DNA from: Verrucomicrobiales bacterium
GTDB taxonomy: Bacteria > Verrucomicrobiota > Verrucomicrobiia > Verrucomicrobiales > DEV007
Assembly: GCA_023253615.1 (NCBI GenBank)
Contig: JALRFZ010000296.1
Span: forward strand, 1 to 5,747
Reading direction: 5' to 3'
Length of the DNA: 5,747 nt
This document shows, in pieces, positions 1-5,747 of the stretch. Every line of letters begins with the position of its first letter. Positions within the stretch are counted from its first letter, which is position 1. The notes below the pieces were generated by a model. The model saw only the letters and a list, made by a program, of their open reading frames with translations, was not told where the DNA came from and made no database searches. Both the position numbers and the translations under genes were made by a program.

Positions 1-197
1 AATTCGCTCCAGTCGGGAACAGGCCGGGTGGCGTTGGCGAGTTGGCGCTTCAGGCTCCGGATTTGCTTTTTGAGTTTGGAGACCTGTTTCTTGAGAACGG
101 TCGGGCTGGCGCTGAAGGCGACCGGAGACAAGCACGTGGTCGTCGTGAGGACAGCCGTCAGGCAAAGGAACAGGGTGAGTTTGGGACGTGGAATCAT
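1..197 (-). CDS. Secreted/envelope protein with signal peptide and basic coiled-coil-like N-terminus (partial, C-terminus outside window)
   Basis: An ATG at 197-195 on the minus strand opens a frame that reads without a stop to the window edge (65 codons plus 2 bases). The protein begins MIPRPKLTLFLCLTAVLTTT, a classic signal peptide: basic residues at 5-6, then a hydrophobic core at about 7-25, then a likely cleavage zone around residues 29-32 (AFSAS). A Cys at 22 does not sit in a good lipobox, so an ordinary secreted or periplasmic protein is likelier than a lipoprotein. Residues 33-55 are rich in Lys, Arg, Gln and Leu with roughly heptad-spaced hydrophobics (VLKKQVSKLKKQIRSLKRQL), suggesting a short coiled coil. 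No Shine-Dalgarno sequence precedes the start. The gene lies 147 bp downstream of the DUF456 gene on the same strand, so it could be co-transcribed or have its own promoter. Within that spacer I see only a 6-bp hairpin (233-248) and a weak 7-bp repeat pair (278-284/311-317). Function not recognised. Confidence 0.7.
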   Translation of the reverse strand, partial: MIPRPKLTLFLCLTAVLTTTTCLSPVAFSASPTVLKKQVSKLKKQIRSLKRQLANATRPVPDWSE

Positions 198-344
198 TGG
201 CGTGTCGAGGGGTGGCTTCGGGATCCGGAAGGCCGTGTGGTGACACGGGGACCTGAATCTCCAACCGGATAGTTGCGCCACCGGAAGGAGGCATTACCGG
301 AAATCGAATCCCGGTGGAGTCCCGCTCCGTCTTGGACCCTCCGC

Positions 345-890
345 TCAGTTCACGACAAACACGTCCACGACGAACCATCCGATCATCCCCAGGGCGAGGG
401 CGACGCGGCCGATGATCCCGGCGATGCCGCCGACGACGGTGCCGACGGTGGAGTGGCCGGCTTCCTTCACCTCCTTCTTCGCGACGAAAATCTCGAAGAT
501 GAACACACCGGCGATGGGGCAGACGATGAGTCCGGGGAGGCCGAAAAAGATCCCGACGATGCCGCCGAGGATGGCACCTACGATGCCCCATTTGCTGGAG
601 CCGAACCACTTGGCGCCGAGGGCGCCGCTGACCCAGTCGAGGAGGATGGAGAGTCCGTAGAGGACTCCGATGAAAACCAGGCCCTGCCAGGCCAGTCCAG
701 AGGCTTCCATCCCCATCGTGAAGTAGAACAGGAAAGCGGCGGCGATGATGAGGGTCGTGCCGGGCAGGATGGGCAGAAAGGTGCCAAGGAAGCCAACCAC
801 GAGCAGGATCACCACGGTGGACCAGACGAGGGTATCCTTGAATCCATCGCTCGTGAAGAAATCAAACCAGGCGGCGAGGATCGGCGTCAT
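345..890 (-). CDS. DUF456 family integral membrane protein
   Basis: This 181-residue, very hydrophobic protein matches the DUF456 family pattern. It has a Gly/Pro-rich motif GFLGTFLPILPGTTLI at 33-48, an Asp followed by GALGAKWFGSSKWGIVGA at 89-106, and a Gly-rich helix region (GGIVGIFFGLPGLIVCPIAG, 109-128). A charged loop follows (AKKEVKEAGH, 137-146), then the closing hydrophobic segment TVGTVVGGIAGIIGRVALAL (148-167). I expect roughly four to six membrane-embedded segments, at about 23-42, 44-60, 68-88, 101-136 and 148-180, and an inner-membrane location. The family has no established biochemical function that I know of. The ATG (890-888) overlaps the lpxK stop (889-887) as ATGA, the usual sign of translational coupling, so it is almost certainly in one operand with lpxK as an operon. 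No Shine-Dalgarno precedes it, consistent with re-initiation from lpxK. Family assignment is fairly secure; a role linked to lipid A or envelope is inference from position only. Confidence 0.88.
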   Translation of the reverse strand: MTPILAAWFDFFTSDGFKDTLVWSTVVILLVVGFLGTFLPILPGTTLIIAAAFLFYFTMGMEASGLAWQGLVFIGVLYGLSILLDWVSGALGAKWFGSSKWGIVGAILGGIVGIFFGLPGLIVCPIAGVFIFEIFVAKKEVKEAGHSTVGTVVGGIAGIIGRVALALGMIGWFVVDVFVVN

Positions 891-2116
891 TTGTGGAGAT
901 TGGGAAACGAAAGGGGAGTTCTGCGTTCAAAAAAGCGCCTGGCTTCGGTCTCGGGACGTGGTTGGCAGATGCGGGTGATGCACTGCTCGAAGCTTTCCTC
1001 GTTGCTGAGGATGCCGATTTCAACGCGGAGGAAGTAGATCGGCACATCGAGGCGGCCGAGGCGGGGAAAACGGACGGCGTCCTTCTCCGTCGTGATGATC
1101 ATGTCGACGTCGGACTCGACGCAGCAATTGATGAAGGTCAGGATCTCCTGCTCGGTGAAGCGGTGGTGGTCCATGAAGCGGCAGGTCGCCTCGATCGACG
1201 CACCGAGTTTCCGGACGCCATCCTCGAAGCTCTCGGGTACGGCGATGGCGCTGACGGTCCCGACGCGTTTGCCCTGGAGGGTGTCGAGCGGCAGGGTGCC
1301 GCGCGTTTCGAGGTGCTGGAGATAACGGGGACGGTGTTCGCACTCGATGATCTCGGCGGTGCGGTTGTATTTGCGGATGCGCTCGATGAGTTCGTCGTTC
1401 GGCTCGCCGTTGCATTTGGTGATGAAGATGTAGGAGGCCCGTTTCAGGTTCCGGGGAGGTTCGCGCAGGGTGCCTCGCGGGAGAAGGCGCTCGGTGCCGA
1501 AAGGCTGCCAGCGATCGACGAGGACGATGTCGAGACGGTGGCGGAGGCGCAGGTATTGCAGGCCGTCGTCGAGGATGAGGGTATCGCAGTTGAATTCGGA
1601 AATGGCGTGTTTGCCGCTTTTCACGCGGTCCTTGTCGACCACGACGGGGATGTCGCGCAGGTTCGCGGCGAGCATGTAGGGTTCGTCACCGGCGGTCTTG
1701 GAATCGAGGAGAAGGGATTTTCCATCGCTGACGACACGCGGCGGGTCGATCTCGTTCTTTCCCTGGATTTTCCCGGCAAGGCGCTTGAGAAAGGGCTGTT
1801 TCACGGACTTGTAACCACGGCTGAGGATGGCCACGCGACGTCCGCCGTCCTGGAGGGAACGGGCGAATTTTTCGACAACGGGGGTTTTGCCGGTCCCCCC
1901 GACGGTGAGGTTGCCGATACTGACGACGAGGCAGCCGAGATTCCGTTCGCGAAGGATGCGGTTGCGGTAAAGCATGAGGCGGGTGCTCACGGCGAACTCG
2001 TAGACCTTCGAGAGGCCGCCGAGGAGGCCGCGCAGGATGGACGCGCGCACCCCCTTGCGACGGTCGAGGATGACGTCCACGGCGAACTGTTCGAGTTTTT
2101 CCCGGGCTTGCGACAT
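887..2116 (-). CDS. lpxK: Tetraacyldisaccharide 4'-kinase (lipid A 4'-kinase, LpxK)
   Basis: LpxK phosphorylates the 4' position of tetraacyldisaccharide-1-phosphate with ATP to give lipid IVA, on the cytoplasmic face of the inner membrane. The 409-residue product shows the family's hallmarks: [15 protein letters not shown] at 65-79 (P-loop with GK-T), SRGYKS at 99-104, GDEPYMLA at 143-150, the Walker B-like segment [20 protein letters not shown] at 182-201, [10 protein letters not shown] at 211-220, a FMDHHRF motif at 314-320 that probably carries the catalytic His, and [10 protein letters not shown] at 342-351. Residues 1-55 are basic and amphipathic, as expected for the peripheral membrane anchor. 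I chose the ATG at 2116 ([10 protein letters not shown]). The frame extends to a TTG at 2164, but the added 16 residues are low-complexity and Pro/Arg-rich. The protein is longer than the E. coli enzyme (328 aa), with extra sequence at the N-terminus, after SRGYKS and at the C-terminus. No Shine-Dalgarno is present (the upstream bases are C-rich). Transcribed divergently from rph, with the DUF456 gene overlapping its stop. Confidence 0.95.
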   Translation of the reverse strand: MSQAREKLEQFAVDVILDRRKGVRASILRGLLGGLSKVYEFAVSTRLMLYRNRILRERNLGCLVVSIGNLTVGGTGKTPVVEKFARSLQDGGRRVAILSRGYKSVKQPFLKRLAGKIQGKNEIDPPRVVSDGKSLLLDSKTAGDEPYMLAANLRDIPVVVDKDRVKSGKHAISEFNCDTLILDDGLQYLRLRHRLDIVLVDRWQPFGTERLLPRGTLREPPRNLKRASYIFITKCNGEPNDELIERIRKYNRTAEIIECEHRPRYLQHLETRGTLPLDTLQGKRVGTVSAIAVPESFEDGVRKLGASIEATCRFMDHHRFTEQEILTFINCCVESDVDMIITTEKDAVRFPRLGRLDVPIYFLRVEIGILSNEESFEQCITRICQPRPETEARRFFERRTPLSFPNLHK

Positions 2117-2217
2117 GGGGGCTGAGGGCGGCGTCAACGGTCGCGGCAACCGCCCGCGACGCAACCGCGAATGTGAACGCTTGCAAAGGGATGCGTCTTA
2201 GAGCATGGACGGGGTTC
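2117..2217. promoter_or_regulatory. Divergent lpxK/rph spacer with inverted repeat and direct repeats
   Basis: This 101-bp spacer lies between the chosen starts of lpxK (leftward) and rph (rightward), so it should hold both promoters. I could not identify a convincing sigma70 pair for either gene; TTGCAA at 2181-2186 is an isolated -35-like hexamer without a matching -10. The spacer does contain a perfect 7-bp inverted repeat, GTCGCGG (2140-2146) and CCGCGAC (2154-2160), with a 7-nt loop. An 8-bp direct repeat, GCAACCGC, sits at 2146-2153 and 2161-2168. These could be an operator or a hairpin in the lpxK leader. Chance occurrence in GC-rich DNA is possible. Confidence 0.4.
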
Positions 2218-2985
2218 ATGAATCGAATTGATGGCCGCACCCCCGACGCGATGCGCGAAGTCGGGTTCCAACTCGACATCGCCCCGCTCGCCCACGGGAG
2301 TGTCCTCGTGAATTTCGGCGAGACGCGCGTGATCTGCAGCGCGATGCTCGAGACGGGCGTGCCGCCGTGGATGAAGGCGCAGGGAGTGCCGGGCGGCTGG
2401 CTCACCGCGGAATACAACATGCTGCCCTACTCGACCCTGCAGCGGAAACCGCGCGACATCAGCCGGGGCAAGCTCGACGGGCGCAGCTCGGAGATCCAGC
2501 GCCTCATCGGCCGCAGCCTTCGGGCGGTGATCGATCTCCAGGGGCTGGGGGTCCGGACGCTCTGGATCGACTGCGACGTGTTGCGCGCCGATGGGGGGAC
2601 CCGCACCGCCTCGATCACCGGTGCGGTGGTGGCCGCCGAGATGGCCTTCCGCCGTTTCATCGCCGCCAAGAAGATGGCGAAGTCGCCCATGCGCCAGCTG
2701 GCTGCGGCGGTCAGTGCCGGCGTCTGGAAGGAGGTCTGTTGCCTCGACCTCAATTACCACGAGGACAAGAACGCCGCCGTCGATTTCAACTACGCCATGA
2801 CCGAAGACCTCCGGCTCATCGAGGTCCAGGGCACCGGAGAGGAAGCGACTTTCACCGAGGAGGAGATGGCGGAGATGCTGCGGCTGGGGAAAAAGGGCAT
2901 TGGAGAGTTGATCGCCGCCCAACGGGAGGCTCTCGATCGCTTCGATCCGACCGCGAATCTCGAGATCCTGACCCGGATCGGGTGA
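2218..2985 (+). CDS. rph: Ribonuclease PH (tRNA nucleotidyltransferase, phosphorolytic 3' exoribonuclease)
   Basis: RNase PH trims the 3' ends of tRNA precursors by phosphate-dependent exonucleolysis; the family forms a hexameric ring. The 255-residue product is of normal length and matches throughout. It opens with MNRIDGRTPDAMREVGF, and then shows FGETRVICSA (33-42), GGWLTAEYNMLPYST (59-73), RGKLDGRSSEIQRLIGRSLRA (83-103; the phosphate-binding Arg region), DCDVLRADGGTRTASITGA (118-136), CLDLNYHEDKNAAVDFNYAM (175-194; acidic metal/active-site cluster), and IEVQGTGEEATFTEEEM (201-217). I start it at the ATG at 2218 because family members begin with this xRxDGR motif directly. In-frame GTG 2173 and ATG 2191 would add a non-homologous, Cys/Arg-containing leader. 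Only a weak GGGG at 2211-2214 precedes the ATG. Divergent from lpxK and convergent with the P-loop gene, sharing a terminator; appears monocistronic. Confidence 0.96.
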   Translation: MNRIDGRTPDAMREVGFQLDIAPLAHGSVLVNFGETRVICSAMLETGVPPWMKAQGVPGGWLTAEYNMLPYSTLQRKPRDISRGKLDGRSSEIQRLIGRSLRAVIDLQGLGVRTLWIDCDVLRADGGTRTASITGAVVAAEMAFRRFIAAKKMAKSPMRQLAAAVSAGVWKEVCCLDLNYHEDKNAAVDFNYAMTEDLRLIEVQGTGEEATFTEEEMAEMLRLGKKGIGELIAAQREALDRFDPTANLEILTRIG

Positions 2986-2998
2986 CGCGGCTTCCACG

Positions 2999-3028
2999 AA
3001 AAAAGGCCTCCATTGCAGGAGGCCTTTT
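2999..3028. terminator. Bidirectional intrinsic terminator between rph and the P-loop gene
   Basis: An 11-bp perfect stem, AAAAGGCCTCC (3001-3011) with GGAGGCCTTTT (3018-3028), encloses a 6-nt loop. Read on the plus strand it ends in four T 14 bp... within the stem's own TTTT, which is a short tract; read on the minus strand it is followed by six T (complement of A2999-A3004), a stronger signal. It lies 14 bp past the rph stop and about 30 bp past the stop of the convergent minus-strand gene, so it probably ends both transcripts. Confidence 0.85.
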
Positions 3029-3057
3029 CCTGGTGAGAGTTTGCCGATACCGGAGGA

Positions 3058-3765
3058 TCAGTAGTCGAGCGCGACCGTGCCCGAGGAATCGGGGATGAGG
3101 TGCTCGTTTCCAGCCAGGAGGCAGGAGGAGGCACGCTCGAGCCACTGGGTCACCTGCACCTCCGCGAAGCGTGGCAGGGAAGAGGGTTTGTTGAGGGCTT
3201 CGGAAAGCTCGAGACCGGCGTTCTCCAGCGCGGTGCGGAGCTCATCCGAGAGGTCGGGGAGCTCCGTGTCGCTGGCGCCGAGGTATCGGATCGCCTTCTC
3301 TGCCGGACTGCCCTTCCATTTCGTCTCGTTGCGCTTCTCCCCGGGGAGGTGAACGATCACGTAGTTGGCCTGATCGGAGAAAATCTCGGTGAGATCGCAG
3401 ATTTCCTCGTTGCAGCGCTCGGTGCGGGTGTTCGGAATGACGAGGACCATCTCGGCGTCGAGCTCGGCGAGGACATTCTCGAGATCTTCGGCTTCGAAAA
3501 AGTCGCCCCAGTTCCGGGCCGCACCCGAATGGACATCGACGACCACCGCATCGTGGCGGTCGACCGCGGCGATGAGCTGGGAAACGTCGAACTGATCCTC
3601 CAAATCCCAGAACTCGCCCGGGAAGGAATCGGTCATGTCCATTTCGTTGGAGGTGACGAGGAGGTGCTTGACCTCTTCGGATTTGAGATGGTGGGAAAGC
3701 GTGCGGGCCACGGTGGACTTGCCGGAGCGCTCCAAGTCATTGACGACAACGATTAATTTTTTCAT
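3058..3765 (-). CDS. P-loop NTPase-like protein with atypical Walker A (ParA/StbB-like fold suspected), function unknown
   Basis: I do not recognise this 235-residue protein at gene level. It opens MKKLIVVVNDLERSGKSTVA: a beta strand running into a GKST loop (residues 15-18) and then a helix, the layout of a P-loop NTPase. The loop is unusual: the position of the first Gly in GxxxxGK[ST] is Asp10, and it lacks the KGGxGK signature Lys of ParA/MinD proteins. A second strand, HDAVVVDVHSGA (71-82), resembles a Walker B/switch II with Asp77. A third, EMVLVIPNTRT (105-115), resembles the nucleotide-base strand with its Asn (Asn112), and NYVIVHLPG (134-142) is a further strand. The C-terminal third (about 150-235) is acidic and mostly helical. 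This strand order is reminiscent of small ParA/StbB-type ATPases, but no partner gene (ParB, centromere repeats, conjugation genes) is present. No signal peptide or membrane segment; cytoplasmic. Start ATG at 3765 has no Shine-Dalgarno but follows a good promoter by about 17 nt. The gene appears monocistronic. Confidence 0.8.
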   Translation of the reverse strand: MKKLIVVVNDLERSGKSTVARTLSHHLKSEEVKHLLVTSNEMDMTDSFPGEFWDLEDQFDVSQLIAAVDRHDAVVVDVHSGAARNWGDFFEAEDLENVLAELDAEMVLVIPNTRTERCNEEICDLTEIFSDQANYVIVHLPGEKRNETKWKGSPAEKAIRYLGASDTELPDLSDELRTALENAGLELSEALNKPSSLPRFAEVQVTQWLERASSCLLAGNEHLIPDSSGTVALDY

Positions 3766-3781
3766 GGCGAATCAGACTCTA

Positions 3782-3816
3782 CACATCGAGTATAAAATTT
3801 ATAACTTCCAGCGCAA
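3782..3816 (-). promoter_or_regulatory. Sigma70-type promoter of the P-loop gene
   Basis: On the minus strand, TTGCGC (3816-3811) and TATACT (3794-3789) form a -35/-10 pair with a 16-bp spacer. TATACT matches five of six consensus bases. Transcription would start near 3782, leaving a leader of about 17 nt before the ATG at 3765. The DNA upstream of the -35 (3817-3860) is almost pure A/T, which would suit an UP element. The pairing is by inspection only, but the contrast with the surrounding GC-rich DNA supports it. Confidence 0.6.
3791..3803. repeat. 13-bp palindrome overlapping the -10 element
   Basis: TATAAA (3791-3796) and TTTATA (3798-3803) are perfect inverted repeats around a single A. 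The palindrome overlaps the -10 hexamer of the P-loop gene's promoter, where a bound repressor would block RNA polymerase. Because the DNA here is AT-rich, short palindromes can arise by chance. Confidence 0.35.
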
Positions 3817-3840
3817 GCTAAAAATTAAGACATTTTAAAA

Positions 3841-3856
3841 ATAAGATAAATCTTAT
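3841..3856. repeat. 16-bp perfect palindrome upstream of the P-loop gene promoter
   Basis: ATAAGAT (3841-3847) and ATCTTAT (3850-3856) are perfect 7-bp inverted repeats with a 2-bp centre. The site lies 25 bp upstream of the -35 hexamer of the minus-strand promoter, a position that suits an activator or a second operator. It is the best dyad in the AT-rich patch. No protein is assigned to it. Confidence 0.4.
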
Positions 3857-4002
3857 AAGTTCTCGATGGAGGTGAGGGGTTTTGGAGGAGGGAGTTTGTG
3901 TTTTTCGTGCGGGGTGGACCAGAGTGGTTACCTTGGCGATTTGACGGACACAGACCTTGCCGAATCAGGAAATGTTCAAAAAAGGATTGAATCGGATGAT
4001 GA

Positions 4003-5247
<1,245 letters not shown>

Positions 5248-5285
5248 TCCCAAGCCGGTATTTGTTGGTACTTTTTCAGGAAAGG

Positions 5286-5325
5286 AGCGCCCCCGACCGC
5301 CCGGTTGGCGGGCGCTTTTTTCTTT
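5286..5325 (+). terminator. Strong intrinsic terminator after gap
   Basis: A long stem forms from AGCGCCC plus CCGACC (5286-5298) with GGTTGG (5303-5308) and GGGCGCT (5310-5316), leaving C5309 bulged and the loop GCCC. That is 13 pairs including one G-U, followed by TTTTTTCTTT (5316-5325). It lies about 40 bp after the gap stop and 65 bp before the pgk ATG, so at least part of gap transcription should stop here. Confidence 0.93.
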
Positions 5326-5365
5326 CCCCCCCTCACTCCGCGACTCCATCACTCCCAATCTCCCC

Positions 5366-5380
5366 GCGGCCGAAGGCCGC
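5366..5380 (+). other. GC hairpin immediately upstream of the pgk start
   Basis: GCGGCC (5366-5371) and GGCCGC (5375-5380) are perfect inverted repeats around the triloop GAA. The hairpin ends 9 nt before the pgk ATG, where a ribosome-binding site would normally lie. There is no T tract, so it is not a terminator. Its core resembles the reverse complement of gap leader hairpin 2 (both contain a GGCC-rich stem and a GAAGG core), so it may instead be a copy of a dispersed palindromic repeat. Confidence 0.5.
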
Positions 5381-5389
5381 ACCCCTGCC

Positions 5390-5747
5390 ATGTCCAAACT
5401 CTCCATCCGCGACCTTTCACCTGCCGGCAAACGCGTCCTCATGCGCGTCGATTTCAACGTGCCGCTCGATGACAATCTCCAGATCACCGACGACACCCGC
5501 ATCACCGCGGCGGTTCCCTCGATCGACCACCTTGCCAAGGCGGGGGCGAAGGTCATCCTCATGTCCCACCTCGGTCGTCCCAAGGCGGCGGTGAATCCCA
5601 AGTATTCGCTGAAGCCCGCCGCGGTCCGTCTAGGCGAGCTGATCGACGCCCCCGTCCACTTCGTCGAAGACTGCATCGGTGAACAGGCCGAGGCCGCCGT
5701 CGCCGCGATGAAGGATGGCGAAGTCCTCCTTCTCGAAAATGTGCGTT
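5390..5747 (+). CDS. pgk: Phosphoglycerate kinase (partial, N-terminal 119 codons)
   Basis: PGK transfers the acyl phosphate of 1,3-bisphosphoglycerate to ADP, giving 3-phosphoglycerate and ATP, and so uses the product of the gap reaction. The visible N-terminal domain has the substrate-binding residues of the family: [10 protein letters not shown] (19-28, with Asp21 and Asn23), DDTRI (34-38, with Arg37), SHLGRP (59-64, with His60 and Arg63), and LLLENVR (113-119, ending in the conserved Arg). The ATG at 5390 gives the usual short N-terminus (MSKLSIRDL). No Shine-Dalgarno is present; the nine bases before the ATG are pyrimidine-rich, and a GC hairpin precedes them. With a strong terminator upstream, pgk needs read-through from gap or its own promoter, which I could not identify in the 65 bp between terminator and ATG. 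The gene runs off the window edge. Confidence 0.97.
   Translation, partial: MSKLSIRDLSPAGKRVLMRVDFNVPLDDNLQITDDTRITAAVPSIDHLAKAGAKVILMSHLGRPKAAVNPKYSLKPAAVRLGELIDAPVHFVEDCIGEQAEAAVAAMKDGEVLLLENVR

Noticed and set aside
278..317. Inverted repeat CCACCGG/CCGGTGG downstream of the DUF456 gene, considered as a terminator
   Set aside because: The loop is 26 nt and there is no T tract on the minus strand, so it does not meet the criteria for an intrinsic terminator.
273..1037. 254-codon plus-strand frame, very acidic (Asp/Glu/Gly-rich)
   Set aside because: Antisense to the DUF456 gene and the lpxK 3' end; the acidic composition is what the complement of a hydrophobic, Gly-rich membrane protein produces.
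893..2125. Long open frame of 410 codons on the plus strand, opposite lpxK
   Set aside because: It is exactly antisense to a well-supported lpxK and arises from GC-rich codon bias; its translation is acidic and repetitive, without recognisable motifs.
2117..2164. 16-codon extension of lpxK to a TTG start
   Set aside because: Low-complexity Pro/Arg-rich peptide with a rare start codon; the ATG at 2116 gives a normal LpxK beginning.
2134..2997. 287-codon minus-strand frame opposite rph
   Set aside because: It is the antisense shadow of RNase PH, which matches its family over its whole length.
3100..3756. 218-codon plus-strand frame opposite the P-loop gene
   Set aside because: The minus-strand frame has a P-loop, a plausible promoter and a terminator; the plus frame lacks motifs and would start inside the other gene's 3' end.
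3941..3969. TTGACG at 3941-3946 as the -35 of a gap promoter
   Set aside because: No acceptable -10 hexamer lies 15-19 bp downstream, and it is more than 250 bp from the gene.

Overview
The window looks like chromosomal DNA of a GC-rich, Gram-negative (diderm) bacterium, most likely a member of the Verrucomicrobiota. This placement is an inference. It rests on an LpxK lipid A kinase, which implies an outer membrane with LPS; on the style of the RNase PH, GAPDH and PGK proteins; and on the absence of a convincing Shine-Dalgarno sequence at every start codon. No mobile element, CRISPR array, tRNA or rRNA is visible.

Layout, left to right. Positions 1-197 (minus) hold the N-terminal 65 codons of a secreted or envelope protein: a signal peptide followed by a basic coiled-coil-like stretch. 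Positions 345-890 (minus) encode a DUF456 polytopic membrane protein whose ATG overlaps the lpxK stop codon in an ATGA junction. lpxK itself runs 887-2116 (minus). A 101-bp divergent spacer (2117-2217) with a 7-bp inverted repeat separates lpxK from rph (RNase PH, 2218-2985, plus). rph converges on an unrecognised P-loop NTPase-like gene (3058-3765, minus), and a bidirectional hairpin terminator (about 2999-3028) sits between them. That NTPase gene has a good sigma70-type promoter in a sharply AT-rich patch that also carries two short palindromes.

Positions 3766-4248 hold no credible gene. The left part is the AT-rich promoter; the right part, upstream of gap, is full of GC-rich inverted repeats, some mutually exclusive. 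Then come gap (glyceraldehyde-3-phosphate dehydrogenase, 4249-5247, plus), a strong intrinsic terminator (5286-5325), a GC hairpin just before the next start, and the first 119 codons of pgk (phosphoglycerate kinase, 5390 to the window edge).

Functionally there are three unrelated blocks: envelope/lipid A (lpxK, DUF456 protein, perhaps the secreted protein), RNA 3'-end processing (rph), and lower glycolysis (gap-pgk, consecutive steps). The P-loop gene is the one protein whose role I cannot name. The points most worth a second look are its degenerate Walker A motif with its palindrome-bearing promoter, the structured gap leader, the terminator between gap and pgk, and the general lack of Shine-Dalgarno sequences. 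I did not find convincing evidence of a wholly new multi-gene system.
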